Source: Aquilaria yunnanensis
Lineage: Eukaryota; Streptophyta; Magnoliopsida; Malvales; Thymelaeaceae
DNA: 64,000 bases
Reading direction: 5' to 3'
NCBI GenBank assembly: GCA_039654915.1
Contig: CM077594.1
Span: 85,326,893-85,390,892, forward strand
The translations under genes and the position numbers were made by a program. The notes beneath the pieces were generated by a model that was not told where the DNA came from, did no database searches, and saw only the letters and a program-made list of their open reading frames with translations. The first letter of the stretch is position 1; every line of letters begins with the position of its first letter. This document shows positions 42,749 to 54,968 of this stretch, one piece after another.

Positions 42749-44010
42749 AGCGAAATTACCAAAACTCCACTAAGGTTAGTTGAACCTATACTTACATTCC
42801 CATTATTTGGAGTACTTATACTGACCTTCCTTAAAAGTTAACTTTTTGATTCACCATTACAATAGAAAAGAGAACATGCATGATTTTGCCTTCCTAGCCT
42901 TATTTTTTAGGAACTTTGCCTCCTAACTTATTCATTTAACAAGCTACCCATATTCAACTTTGTCCCTTCCCATCCTCGTCTTTAACTTTACCCTTGCTAT
43001 TTTCATACCTATCTTTTGCTCTAGTTACCCTCATTGAGTCTAGATCTCGGATCGTAGCTACCCCTTTACGTTCCATGACTATTCCTCATCTACTGACCTC
43101 CATATGACCATATCAAAGCTGCCATTCCACCCTTCACTAGTTATTGTACGACCAAAATTGACACATTGGAGCTAAAATTCGATTGAGGTCTAAGATCTAC
43201 AAGCTGACAATAAAGCTAAAAAATGGGGAATGGGGTCAATGATGTTGTTGTAGGAGATAATCAAGGAGTGGAGCAAGGATAGATTGTAGGGAATGATAGA
43301 TAGCTAACCTAAGTAGCTGATGTAGGTAAGACAATGTAAAGAAAGCAACTGGAGCGGGTGTGATAGGCAATATCAATCTAGTTGGAGCAGTCTATGCCTT
43401 GTTAGCAGAGGAGGTAGTGGTTCGGGTTAGGGAAAGACCTTAGCAACAACAGAAAGATTTTGTCCTGTGGTAAAGAATGAGAGAGTGAGATTTCAAGAAA
43501 CAGAGAAAGGTGATTAATATGCAGGTTTAGAGGATGGGTGAGGGTGAAATTGGGACTTTGGGTTTAGGAATATTTTGAACTATTGTGACCTCTGATCTAT
43601 CTTGACTGCGAGCCTATGCACACGAGCTAATGAGCATTTCAAATATGTATCCGCGATCGAGTCTTTCAACTTAGGCAGAGGAAAGTCAAATTTTAGGTCT
43701 TTTTTAAAGGCAAGGTTTTAAAGCAGTCCTCGCTTTAATTTTGTGTGTAGCTGAACGAGCCTAACAAGGGTTTTGGGTTTGGTACCAAGTTGTAGGATGA
43801 AGAGAGACAGGGTAACTTGTTAGATGCAGAAGTTGGGGGTGGAAGTTTCTATTGAAGAAGGCTAGGAGGGTAAAAAAAAGAAGTTTTTTTTTTGTTTTAA
43901 TGGTCATTAACAAAGTTAATTTTTGAGAGGGTAAGTATACATATACCAAATAGTGAGAGTATAAATGTAAGTTCGACTAAACCTTAGGGGGATTTTCAAT
44001 AATTTTCCCA
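42749..44010. mobile_element. Non-autonomous Mutator-like element (long terminal inverted repeats)
   Basis: About 1.26 kb. The left end (42749-42850: GCGAAATTACCAAAACTCCACTAAGG..) matches the reverse complement of the right end (43900-44010: ..CCTTAGGGGGATTTTCAATAATTTTCCC) over about 100 bp. Terminal G-GAAAATTA followed by C-rich AAAACTCC is common in plant MULE MITEs. Outside, TTTAGTTA (42741-42748) and TTTGGTTA (from 44011) look like a diverged target duplication. The 1-kb interior has no transposase and no ORF I recognise; it could be captured sequence. Confidence 0.7.
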
Positions 44011-44690
44011 TTTGGTTATTAAATTGTGAGGAAGGTGATTAAGTGTAATTATCATCAAGGATGAGGGGGTATATGCAGTTACCCCTTTCATATGCCAACA
44101 GTAAAAAAAACTCAAACATATGTTCGACTTGAGGCTCAATCGACTGAATAAACTATTTAAGTTATATCTAGGCTTGAGCTCGAGCTACTTGTTATATGCT
44201 CACGGTCACCCTTATGAACAACATATGGCCTGCGAAATAAGCCACACTGAGAATGAGCACTGATTTTTTTGCTTTTGTTATACCTGTCACTAAAGTCAGT
44301 TCTAGTTATATGTTGCAGTTTTATAAGAACTCGCTATTTGGAAGCAATTTGGACTATAGCATAGAAAAGAAAAATCTTCGTGAATGATAAAAATGTCCCC
44401 AGTTTTCAAAGATAATCGCAATCATCATTAAATTCGAAGGTCGAGTTTTGGAGAAGAAGAAAGAAAACAATAGATGACTGAAACTATTGATTACAGTAAA
44501 CGATGAAGTCCTTCCTTGGCTGGTTATCGCCCTCTCATTAGTCATCCTTCGAATATTCCGATTTTGTGTTCACGGTTAACCAGGCAACACGTTTCCGGGT
44601 TGAGCAAAAACTAACGTCGAAACCAAATTGGTCAGGTTCTTGGCACGTTCGTTTTCGCCAGCTCGATGGTTCCAATGACTTTTCTAGCTA
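44011..44690. other. Upstream region of the glutamate-receptor-like fragment
   Basis: No gene recognised up to the TATA box at 44691-44698. A minus 63-codon frame here has no family resemblance. Confidence 0.4.
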
Positions 44691-44698
44691 GCTATATA
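44691..44698 (+). promoter_or_regulatory. TATA box upstream of the glutamate-receptor-like exon
   Basis: CTATATAG about 100 bases before the coding homology, in a sensible place for a plant promoter. Inferred from position only. Confidence 0.4.
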
Positions 44699-44799
44699 GT
44701 ACACAGGGACGGAGAAAGAGAGGCGATAAATAGGTGTGGTTTTCGGTTTCAGAATCAGAAATCTCACATCGAAACCCATCGATTACTGGCAATATCGAG

Positions 44800-45049
44800 A
44801 CGTTGAGGCTCCATCATCTCTTCTGCTGGGGCATTCTGCTGCTGGTGGTAGAAGCTGCGCATGGTGGAGATTGTCAGAGGCAGGTGAACGTGGGCGTGGT
44901 GCTGGACCTGGGCTCCTGGGTGGGGCAGCTGGGACTCAGTTGCATCAACTTGGCTGTCTCCGACTTTAACTCCTCCAACAGGACCAACACCACCTTGGCT
45001 CTCAAAGTCAGAGACTCCAAACATGATGTCGTCATGGCCGCTGCTGCCG
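44800..45049 (+). pseudogene. Glutamate-receptor-like (GLR) first exon, start codon lost
   Basis: Encodes a signal-peptide-like stretch (LRLHHLFCWGILLLVVEAAHGG) followed by VNVGVVLDLGSWVGQLGLSC and INLAVSDFNSSN, the N-terminus of the ligand-binding (ANF receptor-like) domain of plant GLR ion channels, ending RDSKHDVVMAAAA at a splice donor CCG|GTGAGT (GT at 45050-45051). This is where GLR exon 1 normally ends. No ATG is in frame before the signal peptide: the codons there are ACG TTG, and a TAG lies upstream at 44731-44733. I see no further GLR exons to the right; the intron is interrupted by a hAT element 150 bases in. A dead, truncated gene copy is the best reading. Confidence 0.8.
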
Positions 45050-45194
45050 GTGAGTCTACTAATCTACATATTCCTCTGGTATTTCACAGAATCGTACTTG
45101 GATGGACTTATTTGTAGCTATCTCAACTTCTGTCACTGGAATAATTTTTGTTCGGTAGATAGAGGCTTAAAAAGAATTTATGCAACTATCGTAG

Positions 45195-45202
45195 GTCGAA
45201 AT
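45195..45202. repeat. hAT target site duplication, left
   Basis: GTCGAAAT, against GTTGAAAT at 46681-46688 (7 of 8 match). Confidence 0.75.
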
Positions 45203-46680
45203 TAGGGATGGCAAAATCTGACACAACTTGATAACGTGACCCAACTAACCAGAATCCAAGTCTGACATAATCTGATTTGACAAAAAAAAATTAATGACCT
45301 AAACCTGACCGTACCCAACCCGACTTGAATATGAACCCGATTAATGAGAAACTCGAGAAAACCTGAACTCAAATAATCTAAACCCGGAATACTCAAACCC
45401 GAATGACTCGAACCTGAATTAACCCGAACTCGAGACTGACTTAATCCGAATCCAAGATGATCCGATGACTAAACTCAACAATACCCGATTTTAACTCTCA
45501 CCTTAAACCTTAACTTTTCTCTTTCATTATCTTTCATATTTAGTAAGTATTAAATATGAAAGTTTCCATATTTAGTAACTTCCATTTTTTTAATTTTTCA
45601 TATTCAATATGTCCCATATTTAGGAGTTGTGACTTTCGTAATTAATAACTTTCATTTTTTTGTACTTTTATATTTAGTAAGTCCTATATTTGATGAGGTA
45701 ACTTCCATATTAATAGTTCTATTTTTTTCAGATGTTCATATTTAGTAATTTTCATATTTTAAAAGAAAATTTTCATATTTAGTAACTTCTATTTTTTTAG
45801 GATTTCTATATATTGCAAATATCATATTTGAAGAAGAAACTTCCATATTTAGTAAGTACTATATTTAAATTTTTCCAAAAAAACGTAATTTTTATATTTA
45901 GTAAGTTTAATGATCTTAAAAGGTAATTGTTAAAATTACAACATTCATCCCTAAACTTTTATGTATAGTGCCATAAGGTACCTAAATTTTAAAAAATTTC
46001 ATTTCAATCACCCATAATAATTACAACATGGGTTCCTGAACTTTTGAAATCTTGCACTTTCATCAAATTTTTTTTTGAAATTTTACAGTTTACTCAATAA
46101 TAGTGAACTTGATTTGCATTTCATAGTAATTTCAAAGAAAATTCATTGAAACATAAATATAGAAAAATTGTCATAGTGTATGTCTATGTAATAGCTAGAT
46201 GAGAATTTGAATAACCTGTACAGTGATAGTTGAAGGCTATGAGTTTAGAAAAATAATCAAGTATTACGAGCAATATTAAATTACCTAAATATGTACTAAA
46301 CTATAATGAAGAAGATTTTCATGAATATTTTAATTAAATATACTAAAAATGATAAATTAATTTAAATTAAATCACACAAAAAATGAAATTATTTTCTTTA
46401 TATTTAAAAAAAATTGAAAAAAAAAATGAATCTATTCAATTGTTTTGGGCTACACACCAGTAACTCGAGTAAACACAAATGTTGACCTGAATTTGACCTA
46501 AAACCTAATCTGAAGTTACCTAAGATTAAAATTGACCTAACCTGTAATGAACCTGAACCCAAATAAACCCTGTCCAACTCAACCCAAACCCAAATTACTT
46601 GATCTAAATCCAAATTCATGCTAACCCATCTAGACCAACACCTAAATGACTTGACCTGATATACCCAATTGTCATCCCTA
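45203..46680. mobile_element. Non-autonomous hAT element
   Basis: 1,478 bp. Terminal inverted repeats TAGGGATGGCAA at the left and TTGTCATCCCTA at the right, an 8-bp duplication with one mismatch, and subterminal arrays of ACCCGAAC/ACCTGAAC-type motifs at both ends, all typical of plant non-autonomous hAT families. The interior (45500-46400) is AT-rich with repeated TTCATATTTAGTAA motifs and no transposase. Confidence 0.82.
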
Positions 46681-46688
46681 GTTGAAAT

Positions 46689-48239
46689 TACATTTCTCTA
46701 GTATATGCACAAAATGCAATTTAAATTGTCTTCTAATTATCTGAAAAATATCATAGCGGTAAATGTGCAAAGCATTGACCTATGAACATTTACATATATA
46801 TTAATCAGGATAGGACCCAAAAAAAAAAAAAATAATAACAATAATCACCGTATGACAAAACATTGTTCATAAATATATATAAATTATCAAATTCAACTTA
46901 ATAATTTGACTTCCAATATCCAAATCATTCTTTCATAAAAACAAGTAAGCACAACTACAGAAAGCCTTGCAGCTGCATATGTTTGAGCCAATTTGTTTTA
47001 CCTTAATTTAACTTAATCCATAATGATATTTTTTATTTGTATATTTTCTTAGCCAAAAATAATTTTATTTAAAAGCTAATATTATGCAGGTGTAATAATC
47101 TATTTGCAATTCAATTTTTATAATCTTATTTAATTTTTATGAATTTTTATTTTTAATGCCTAAAAAGAAAAAAGTTCATAAAAATTTAACAATATCATGT
47201 GAATTTACTTTCAATTGGATTATTACATTTGCTTGATATTAGCATTCAAATGAAATTAGTTTCAAGAAAAAAAGATGTAAAAATAAAAATAAACTATTTT
47301 AAATTAAGTTGATTTAAATTCAAGCGAATTGACTCTAAATTGCTTCATCTCCACTTTAAAAACAAGAACCAGTTCTCTCATTGGTCCAGAGCACACAAAA
47401 TCCTAGCTAATAATATTTTATTCCCAAGGTTTAGGTAAAATTACTCTCCTTCTCACCTTGTTTGAAAAATCTACATTTTACTACTAGAATTGATGATAAA
47501 AAAGATTTTTTGACATTTAGTTGGATGAAAAATTGATTTTTGTTTAATTATTAACTAACTATGAAACTATTATTAAATAGCTTGATTATGTCTAGAGGCA
47601 GGTAGTGTTAGGGATGGTAAAGGGGTAGATTAGGTGCAAATATACTCCTTATCCCCCATCTATGTCCGCAAGTTTCTGCTTACCTCCAAAGTGATGAATA
47701 TCTATTGATAGGTGAAATTTCTCATACGCACCCATCACCCAAAATTATACATACCCACCTGATTGTTCTACCAAAATTACACATTTTATGGGTTTAGGGT
47801 CTATCATTTTGCAAATGGCTACTGTTACATGGTCTTATTGTTGTTATATCAACGAGATTATTCCAGTGAGCACAAGCTCGTTGGAGGTCTAGAAGAGTGC
47901 GGTTAATGGGGTGAAGAATGAAAAATATTTTAATTATATGCTTCATGGGTATGATGGATAGACGAGATTGGTTTATCCATCACAGATACCTTATACCTGT
48001 CATACGCTTGTACTAGTCAGATGAGTGTATTTTGTTAACCTTATCTATCTGTTGCAGGTCTCTTTTTCTCATTTGCCCACCGTCACAGATTGATACTCAT
48101 GATTAATAGATTTCATCCACCCATTTGTCTTCCTTGGGTAGTGTATAGTTTAAATTAAAATTTTAAAAATTTTTATTAGAAGGAATATCACATTTAAGAA
48201 GTAAAATGTATATTTATAAAATCAAATGGACCTAACTTT
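46689..48239. other. Non-coding AT-rich spacer
   Basis: No ORF or clear repeat. A TAGGGATGGTAAA string at 47609 resembles a hAT end, but I find no matching partner with a duplication. Confidence 0.35.
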
Positions 48240-50643
48240 CGAGAGGCAAATTGTGATTGGCCTCTAAAACTAAAGGTGAGCACACAATTACCTTGTCTGA
48301 TTTTTCTCAAATAAGTATGTCTACTGTCCCATACAAGATTATTGCAAAGGTGTTGATGAACCAAGTGAAGCCGTTTTTGAGTCATAGTATCTCTCTAAAC
48401 CAAAGTGCTTTTGTACCATGTTGATTGCTTTCAAACAATGTGCTGGTGACTGTACAGTCTTATTTTCACTCAAGCAATTTGAGAGATTCGTTTCCGAATG
48501 CAGGCATTTAAATTAGATTTGTCCAAGGCCTACGACCATGTAGGATGGCCTTTTCTTCATAGTGTCATGCCATTGTTGGGCTCCCATACTAAGTGGATTG
48601 ATCTTTATCACGAGTTGTGTAACTTCAACATCCATTTCTATCCTGGTTAATGCTGAACCTTCTTGCTGATTTACCACTTCCCGTGGCATCAGGCAAAGTG
48701 TCCTCTTTTGCCTTATCTTTTCCATTTTTGCGCAGAAGGACTCTCTTGCCTTCTTCAACAGGCAGAGAACCAAGGATCCCTCAATGGAGTGGCCATTAGT
48801 CAACTAAGTCCTTATTTTGCATTTGTTGTTTGGCGATCATAGTTGATTTACTTTTTCTCTGGTCATCTGAGGAGGAGGTTCGGACGCTTCTGGCTATCTT
48901 GGATACAGGTTTTCCATGTTTTTCAGCTCCAATACCTCGATCAATGTCTGATCTAGTATTTGTCACTTGTTGGGAACAACCTGGTCTCTTATTTCAGATA
49001 AATATTTGGGTTTCCCCAAGCCCCTAGATCATTGCAAGGTTAACTAGTATGATTACCTAACAGAGAGGGTTACTAACAAACTTTTGCTTGGAAGGCTTCC
49101 ATCCTCTCTCAAGTTGGCCGACTAGTGTTGATAAAATTAATGATTCAGGCCATGCCTAACCATGTTATGAGCTTCTTGTTTCTTCTTGCTCAAGTATGTG
49201 ACAAGTTCCGACTATTAGTGATCAGCTTCTTTTAGTCATCCTCCCATGATAAACGTCCCTCTGTCGAGTCTGCATGGGATTAAGTGTGTTCATCGAATGA
49301 ATGTGGCAGAGTGGGACTCAGGGATTTTGAGGTTTTTAATCTCGTTTACCTCGTGAAGCATGGCTGGCGTCTCATACCCAACCAACATCATTGCTATTCA
49401 GGGTGTTGTGGGGGAAGTACTTTGCTGCTTCTAGTTTCTTGGAAGCAAAGAAAAGGCCATGTTCTCTCATATGAAAGGGCTAATGGCAGACCAGCAAGTA
49501 CTTCGGGGCCGTGGGGTTTGGCATGTAGGTCGAGGAGTGTTTGTTTACGTCTAATGGGGCAATTTGGTTCCTTTTGGCAGCTCCCTTTACCCTATTATGG
49601 AGATGTTACCAGGTTTAAATGAGCTTGTCGTCTCGTAGCTGAGTTCGGATTACCGATCCTCGTGGCAAGTGCCTACGTTAGAAGCATTGTTTCAGCCGGA
49701 CGATGTTATCAACATCCTTCAAATCCCTCTTCCGGGTTCTTGTAAAATAAATTTTTTTGCCTTGGGTCATGACGTCGACAGTTCAGTTTTCTATAAGAAC
49801 GATGTGCCATATTGCTTTTGTTTTGCTTAAAGGTCAACACCCTTAGGCATGTGACAGAGAGTGGAAACTTTTTTGGTTTACTCCAACCCCTCCGCGGCCT
49901 CAACTTTTTTGGTGAAGAGTCATTGCCAATGCTTTGCCTATGAGGGACAATAAGCAGATCCGGGGTATGGGTGTTCGTTCTTTTTGCCCAGTTCATGGGT
50001 TGGGCATAGAATCTATTTCTCATTCACTAATAATCTGTCCTTATGTGTTCAAGATTCGCGATTACATGAATGTTCAGACACCTTATGCTTTAATATTACA
50101 GTCTTTGAGTGCTTCTCATCTAGTGTGGCTCTCTAGGGTTGTCTCTTCATTGTAATGGGGTGAAGTTCCTTTGGCGGAACCAAAATCAGGTCGTGCATAA
50201 ACATAAGTGCTATACCCCTGGTAGATTGGTCGAAGTTACTAAGGTGTGGACCTTGAACTGGGAGGCATCGATTCCTCCCACTGACAAGTCGCTTACATCT
50301 TCTCCTTACCTTAATGGTCTCCTTCTTCTGCTGGACATTTGAAAATTAATGTTGTTGCGCCACATCTTCTTCCTTGCAATGGAGTTCTGCAAGTATTGTA
50401 TTTCGTGACTTGTTGGCCCTTCCTATTCATATTTTCTTGGTTTCATTTGATAACTGGAGTGAGCAGCCAGCGCTCGTGGAACCGATAGCCATCCTTTACG
50501 GCTTGCTCACTCTGTTGCCTTTGTGGGGTTTTTTGTTATTGCTCCTCTTTAGGGCCTCGTTTGTTCTCTTTGTGGCTTGACTCTTCTCCCTTCCTAACTA
50601 ATATATGATTGCATCTATATTTCCCAAAAAAAAAAAAAAAAAA
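48240..50643 (+). pseudogene. 5'-truncated, degenerate L1-type LINE with poly(A) tail
   Basis: Plus-strand pieces in changing frames: VPYKIIAKVLMNQVKPFLSH and SLNQSAFVP (about 48325-48420) and KLDLSKAYDHVGWPFLHSVM (about 48510-48570) are conserved RT motifs of plant LINEs. CPVHGLGIESISHSLIICPYVFK (about 49985-50055) matches the RT zinc-binding region. The element ends in an 18-base A run at 50626-50643. It has no intact frame. The left boundary is approximate and no target duplication was found. Confidence 0.75.
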
Positions 50644-50944
50644 TTTTGGTCCCGGCACCAAACTACGTCCAACAGCGCAATTTTGAAATGGAGAAAACCG
50701 TGCTAGAGTTATAAAAATCGATACCCTTCTTCCCCTCAACAATGCTTGCTATTTTTCTTCAATAACGGCTGCAATTGATGGCTCCAAAGTCCGGTGGGGT
50801 TTCTTTCTTAACAAGTTCTATTAATGTGACAATAATTAATGGAATACAATTAAAAAAAAAACCAAAAGCTTAGAAAACAAGTACGGAAAAGTGAAGGCTT
50901 AAATCTCAGAATGGTTAATGCAGTTTCATAAATATATTTGCTAC

Positions 50945-51603
50945 TAGGGGTGTAAACAAATATAGCGTTTAGTAAACTACTCATAAACCGTTCAGCAAGA
51001 ATTCTTTTATGTTCATTTATTTAGTTAAATAAATTAATACGGATAGGTTTTTCTGTTTGATTAGTTAAATAAATAAACACGAACAATGTCTCATTTGTTC
51101 ATTTATGTTCACAAATAGTTTGATTATTATTTGTTTATATTCATTTATTTACTTGCTTGTTTATTTCCTTTTGTTTGTTTATTTATATATTAGTTATACA
51201 TTTATTATTATATATATTTTATACATCATATATTTTTATTAGTGTCCACCTACTCAACACAAATGATTATGCTCTAATCTCTCACAAATTAATCAATTGT
51301 CATTATTTCCTCATACCTAATCAGTTATTCCACTCACAATGTGAATCTACCGTTACACCAAATCAAGCTCCATAGTCCTACCCTATAATCTCTCCTATCA
51401 TTGCCTAGTACTCTGTTGGTCATTGCTAGACTCACTCTGATTCATATTTATGGCTTTAATTATTTGTGTTTGTGTTCTTTTAGTAATAAACGAATGAACA
51501 CAAACAAAGAAGTTATGTTGTTTGTTGTTCGTGTTTATTAAAAATTAAGCGAACGAACGCAAATATAACTTGTTCGTATTTGTTCGGTTCTTTTACAGCT
51601 CTA
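50945..51603. mobile_element. Possible hAT-type MITE
   Basis: TAGGGGTGTAAAC at the left is mirrored by TTTTACAGCTCTA at the right, with subterminal inverted motifs built on GTTCATTTATTT and GAACGAACGCAAA. The ends resemble known plant hAT MITEs, but I cannot find a convincing 8-bp duplication. Confidence 0.5.
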
Positions 51604-52132
51604 CCCATCAGCCCATCAAATATTTCAGAATTGTGTCCATTAACTCATTGAGTGCCTCAGGTGAAAAAATTCTAAAACTTTAGATCAAAAGTGTAGTTTT
51701 CAAAATAAATATTGCTTTTTCTTGTCTTACAAAAAGCAAAAAGTATACATTTCATAAGCGGCCAGTGTACAAAACTTTAGAGGGATGACCCAGGGAGAAC
51801 TAAGCAAAGACTATTTAGCTCAAGGGAGGAAAAGATGGTCTGCGGACTCCTCAGTCGAGCCACACAGATAATTCTGCATTTTCTTGCGAAAACTAAACAT
51901 TCAACTTAAAAAAAATTATCAGTATCACTTCTATACACGCCATTTATGAGTTCTTAGAAACAGTAAAATCATACTTTCGGTTCATAATTTTATGAATTTT
52001 TTCGGTGAAGGGATCTAATAATCCAATGTGCATAATTTAAGAAGTTTGAGCACAAAAGAAATTTCGGAGTATTGGTACTAGTGGGTCTATTTATGAAACT
52101 TCAGTGGATAGTATGGATATGAACAACCACCA

Positions 52133-52165
52133 CCCCCCCCCCCCCCCCCAAAAAAAAAAAAAAAA
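52133..52165. repeat. C17-A16 homopolymer junction
   Basis: Seventeen C followed directly by sixteen A. Length is probably unreliable in sequencing. Confidence 0.8.
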
Positions 52166-52286
52166 GACTTGTCAATCCGTTTGTCGACAATTTTAATTAA
52201 AGTGGTTCCGTGTAGAATTCTGCACTAATTACTTTCTGTCATATGATTTAGAAAGAGAAAAGTTTATAAAACTGTTACTAGAACGT

Positions 52287-53563
52287 TGGGAAAAAATCTC
52301 CAATCACCTATCACATATACTGGAATAACAAATATAATTAAATAAGCACACATAAATTTAACATGGTTTAACTTTTAACTAGTCTACATCACATTACTGA
52401 AAATTACAATATTTTGCCTTTATACAATTACAAGATATAGGAATTGCAAAAGCCTTCTCGTCTTAACCCTCTCCGGCCTTCGGACCTCTCATCCCTCCTA
52501 AAACTCTTACATCTTGCCTTTTCACCCCATTGGTTTTTCTTTCATACTCAAAACTCTAACACAACAAGCATTTTATAGGCGACACACAAACCAAAACTAT
52601 AACAAAATTGAAATCCTTAACCTCTTTGAATTTAAGCCAATAAACCCAACAATCTCTCTCTCCCTTGGCTCAAATTCTTCACCATGAACATGAATATCAT
52701 GAACACAATCACGATCATAGACATGAACACTATGAATATCACTAAAACACAAACACAGAAACGAACGCAAATAATTACGAACATCACGAAAAACAATGAA
52801 TGGAAAGGACTATGAATAGAACATCACGACCATCAATATCACATGAACAAATCTTTAATCTTCAAACTTGTACCGAGTCATTGGTACCACGTCATAACTA
52901 CTGTCAAATATCCTTAGAACAATTCCCTAAGGCTCCATCAAACAATCTAAATGCTCCACCTTACCAAACATCGAACTATACGCTCCACCATGCCAGAATG
53001 CACTAGATGACACACCATACCAAGTCCAAACCATAAGCTCTGATACTACTTATTGGGAAAAAAATTCCTTAATCACCCATCATGCACAATGGCATAACAA
53101 ATAGGATCAAATAAGCACACGCAAATTTAACGTGGTTCAGCTCTTAACTAGCCTACATCCATGGATGAGAGAAATCCACTCGAACAAAATATAGAGATTA
53201 CAGCAGAGATATGCCCTTACTGCTCATGCTGGCCTATGGATCCCTTGCACACTACTGATAATCACAATATCTTGCCCTCACACAATTACAAGATATAGGA
53301 ATCACAAAAGGCTTCTCATCCTTGCCCTTTCTGGCCTCCGAACCTCTCATCCCTGCTGAAACTTTCACATCTTGTCTATTCACCACATTAGCTTTTCTCT
53401 CATACTTAAAACTCTAACACAACAAACATTTTATAGGTCATACACAAACCTAAACCATAACAAAATAGGAAAACTAAATCCTAAACAAATAGAAAAATTA
53501 ATACCAAATCCTAAACAAAATTGAATCTTTAACCTCCTTAAATTTAAGCTAATAAACCCAACA
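52287..53563 (-). mobile_element. TRIM-like miniature LTR element
   Basis: Two direct repeats, 52287-52651 and 53054-53563, with TG..CA ends (element sense TGTTGGGTTTATT..TTTCCCA), flank about 400 bp of non-coding sequence. The right copy has an extra ~145 bp (about 53155-53250 region). In element sense a purine-rich CCAAGGGAGAGAGAGAT abuts the left repeat, and AGTATCAGAGC (initiator tRNA-Met type, one mismatch at the start) lies next to the right one. A tiny non-coding interior with both priming sites is what defines a TRIM. No target duplication was recognised. Confidence 0.7.
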
Positions 53564-53795
53564 TAATAAGTTTAGCATTTTCCAAATTATACATGGTGAG
53601 TTTGTGGCAATTTTATGTGGCCTATAAGCCTTTGTTACAATATAATTAAGTTTAATTAAGTTACGACAAATTCTTGAAAGCAATAATCTATTTTCTTCAC
53701 TAACTCGTGATCAAAGTTTTCAATACCTTTACTGTTAAATATACCACATTATCTAAAATATAGTTATATCATATGGTATACTATATTGTATATAA

Positions 53796-54965
53796 CACTA
53801 TAAGTGCAATTTTGGAAAGCAACTGAAATTTAGTCCCAAGCATTGTGAGTCACCCTTCAATCGCTATCTAGAAGGGCTCATTTTTTTAGTGATTGAGGAG
53901 TGACTGGCCCTCTCAGCCACTACATAGGTAATCGCTTCTGTAGTTAAAATTTTAAAATTCAATTGGTATCTGATGTACAGCATAATTCTCTCGGGGTTCT
54001 CTGCCTTATAGTCCCCTTGTGTCTCTTCCACTTTTTCTCCCACAGAAACACACTGCCTCTACTCTCAGACTTTAACTTATCCAAAAGAGATCCAATCCAA
54101 AAAAGGGAAGGGACATCACAATTAGTGATTGATTCTTCATTAATCAATTTTAAATTTTTTTTTATTCTAATGGCGGAGGTCATGAAGCTCGATACCACTG
54201 CTAAGCACCTACTCCTCCTGGTGAACACCATCTGGGCTGTTGGAACATTTGGCAGTCCCCTCCTTATGTGCCTCGGCTTCCTCCATGGTGGCAACCGTGT
54301 CTAGTTGACCGGCGGCTAGCCTGTAATCCTCATCTCTTTCATTGTTGCTTATTATGAACGCGCTGCCGAGTATGCCCCAACAGGATAAATGTTACTTTTC
54401 TTCATGAAACCATGGTTATTCCTCGAGCCCGCTGTCGTTGAAGTCCTTACTGGCGTCGATGACTACCTCTATGCCTATGGCATGGTGTGCCTCCTTGTCT
54501 TCATGCCGGCACTCGTCATTGCGTCCCAGCTGGCCTTCACATCGGCCTCCGCATTTCTGTTGGTGAAGCAAAAGTTCACATCGTTCTCTATAAACGCCAT
54601 GTTCCTTCTCACGGTGGGCAATTCCATCCTTGCATCAACACCTGCACCGACTAGTCGAAGAAAGAGATGAACAAGAAGTATGTGATGGGATTCATGATGA
54701 AGATCACGAAGGGAAAGCAAAAGATCACTTACTAGCGGCTGAAGATCAATCACTCCTACTAACGATTGACTTATTCAGTCACTCACCTAAAGACTGCCCA
54801 TTAAAGAAATGATTGAACAAGTCAATTGCTCTTAGTAGTTGCCCTTTAGTCGCTTTGAGCTAGTGATTAGATTTTTAGACCGAACATTTCAGTAGCTTGT
54901 CAGTCGCCCACGGTGACTAACTGCGACCGGAAAGGCAATCACTTTTGTTATTTTGTCTTGTAGTG
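53796..54965. mobile_element. Pack-CACTA transposon carrying a purine-permease fragment
   Basis: 1,170 bp. The left end CACTATAAG and right end CTTGTAGTG are CACTA-type termini, and TAA occurs on both sides (53793-53795 and 54966-54968) as the 3-bp target duplication expected for this superfamily. Subterminal regions carry repeated AGTCGC/GTGACT/GTGATTG motifs. There is no transposase; the interior is a host gene fragment, so it is a gene-capturing (Pack-type) element. Confidence 0.82.
54170..54720 (+). pseudogene. Purine permease (PUP)-like pseudogene inside the CACTA element
   Basis: One frame reads NTIWAVGTFGSPLLMCLGFLHGGNRV, then after stops FFMKPWLFLEPAVVEVLTGVDDYLYAYGM, VIASQLAFTSASAFLLVKQKFTSFSINAMFLLTVGNSIL; after a frameshift near 54660 KKYVMGFMM follows. 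These are segments of plant PUP transporters (cytokinin/adenine uptake, multi-pass membrane proteins) in native order. In-frame stops lie at 54302, 54317 and 54386. The middle of the protein is collapsed and the C-terminus missing. Dead as a transporter. Confidence 0.78.
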
Positions 54966-54968
54966 TAA

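Noticed and set aside
47609..47621. Another hAT end (TAGGGATGGTAAA)
   Set aside because: No matching inverted end or 8-bp duplication found.
52800..53006. 68-codon ORF inside the TRIM-like element
   Set aside because: No family resemblance; TRIM interiors are non-coding.
8937..54720. Functional link between the LOG-like gene and the purine permease fragment (both touch cytokinin)
   Set aside because: They are in different elements 45 kb apart and the permease is a pseudogene; coincidence is the simpler reading.
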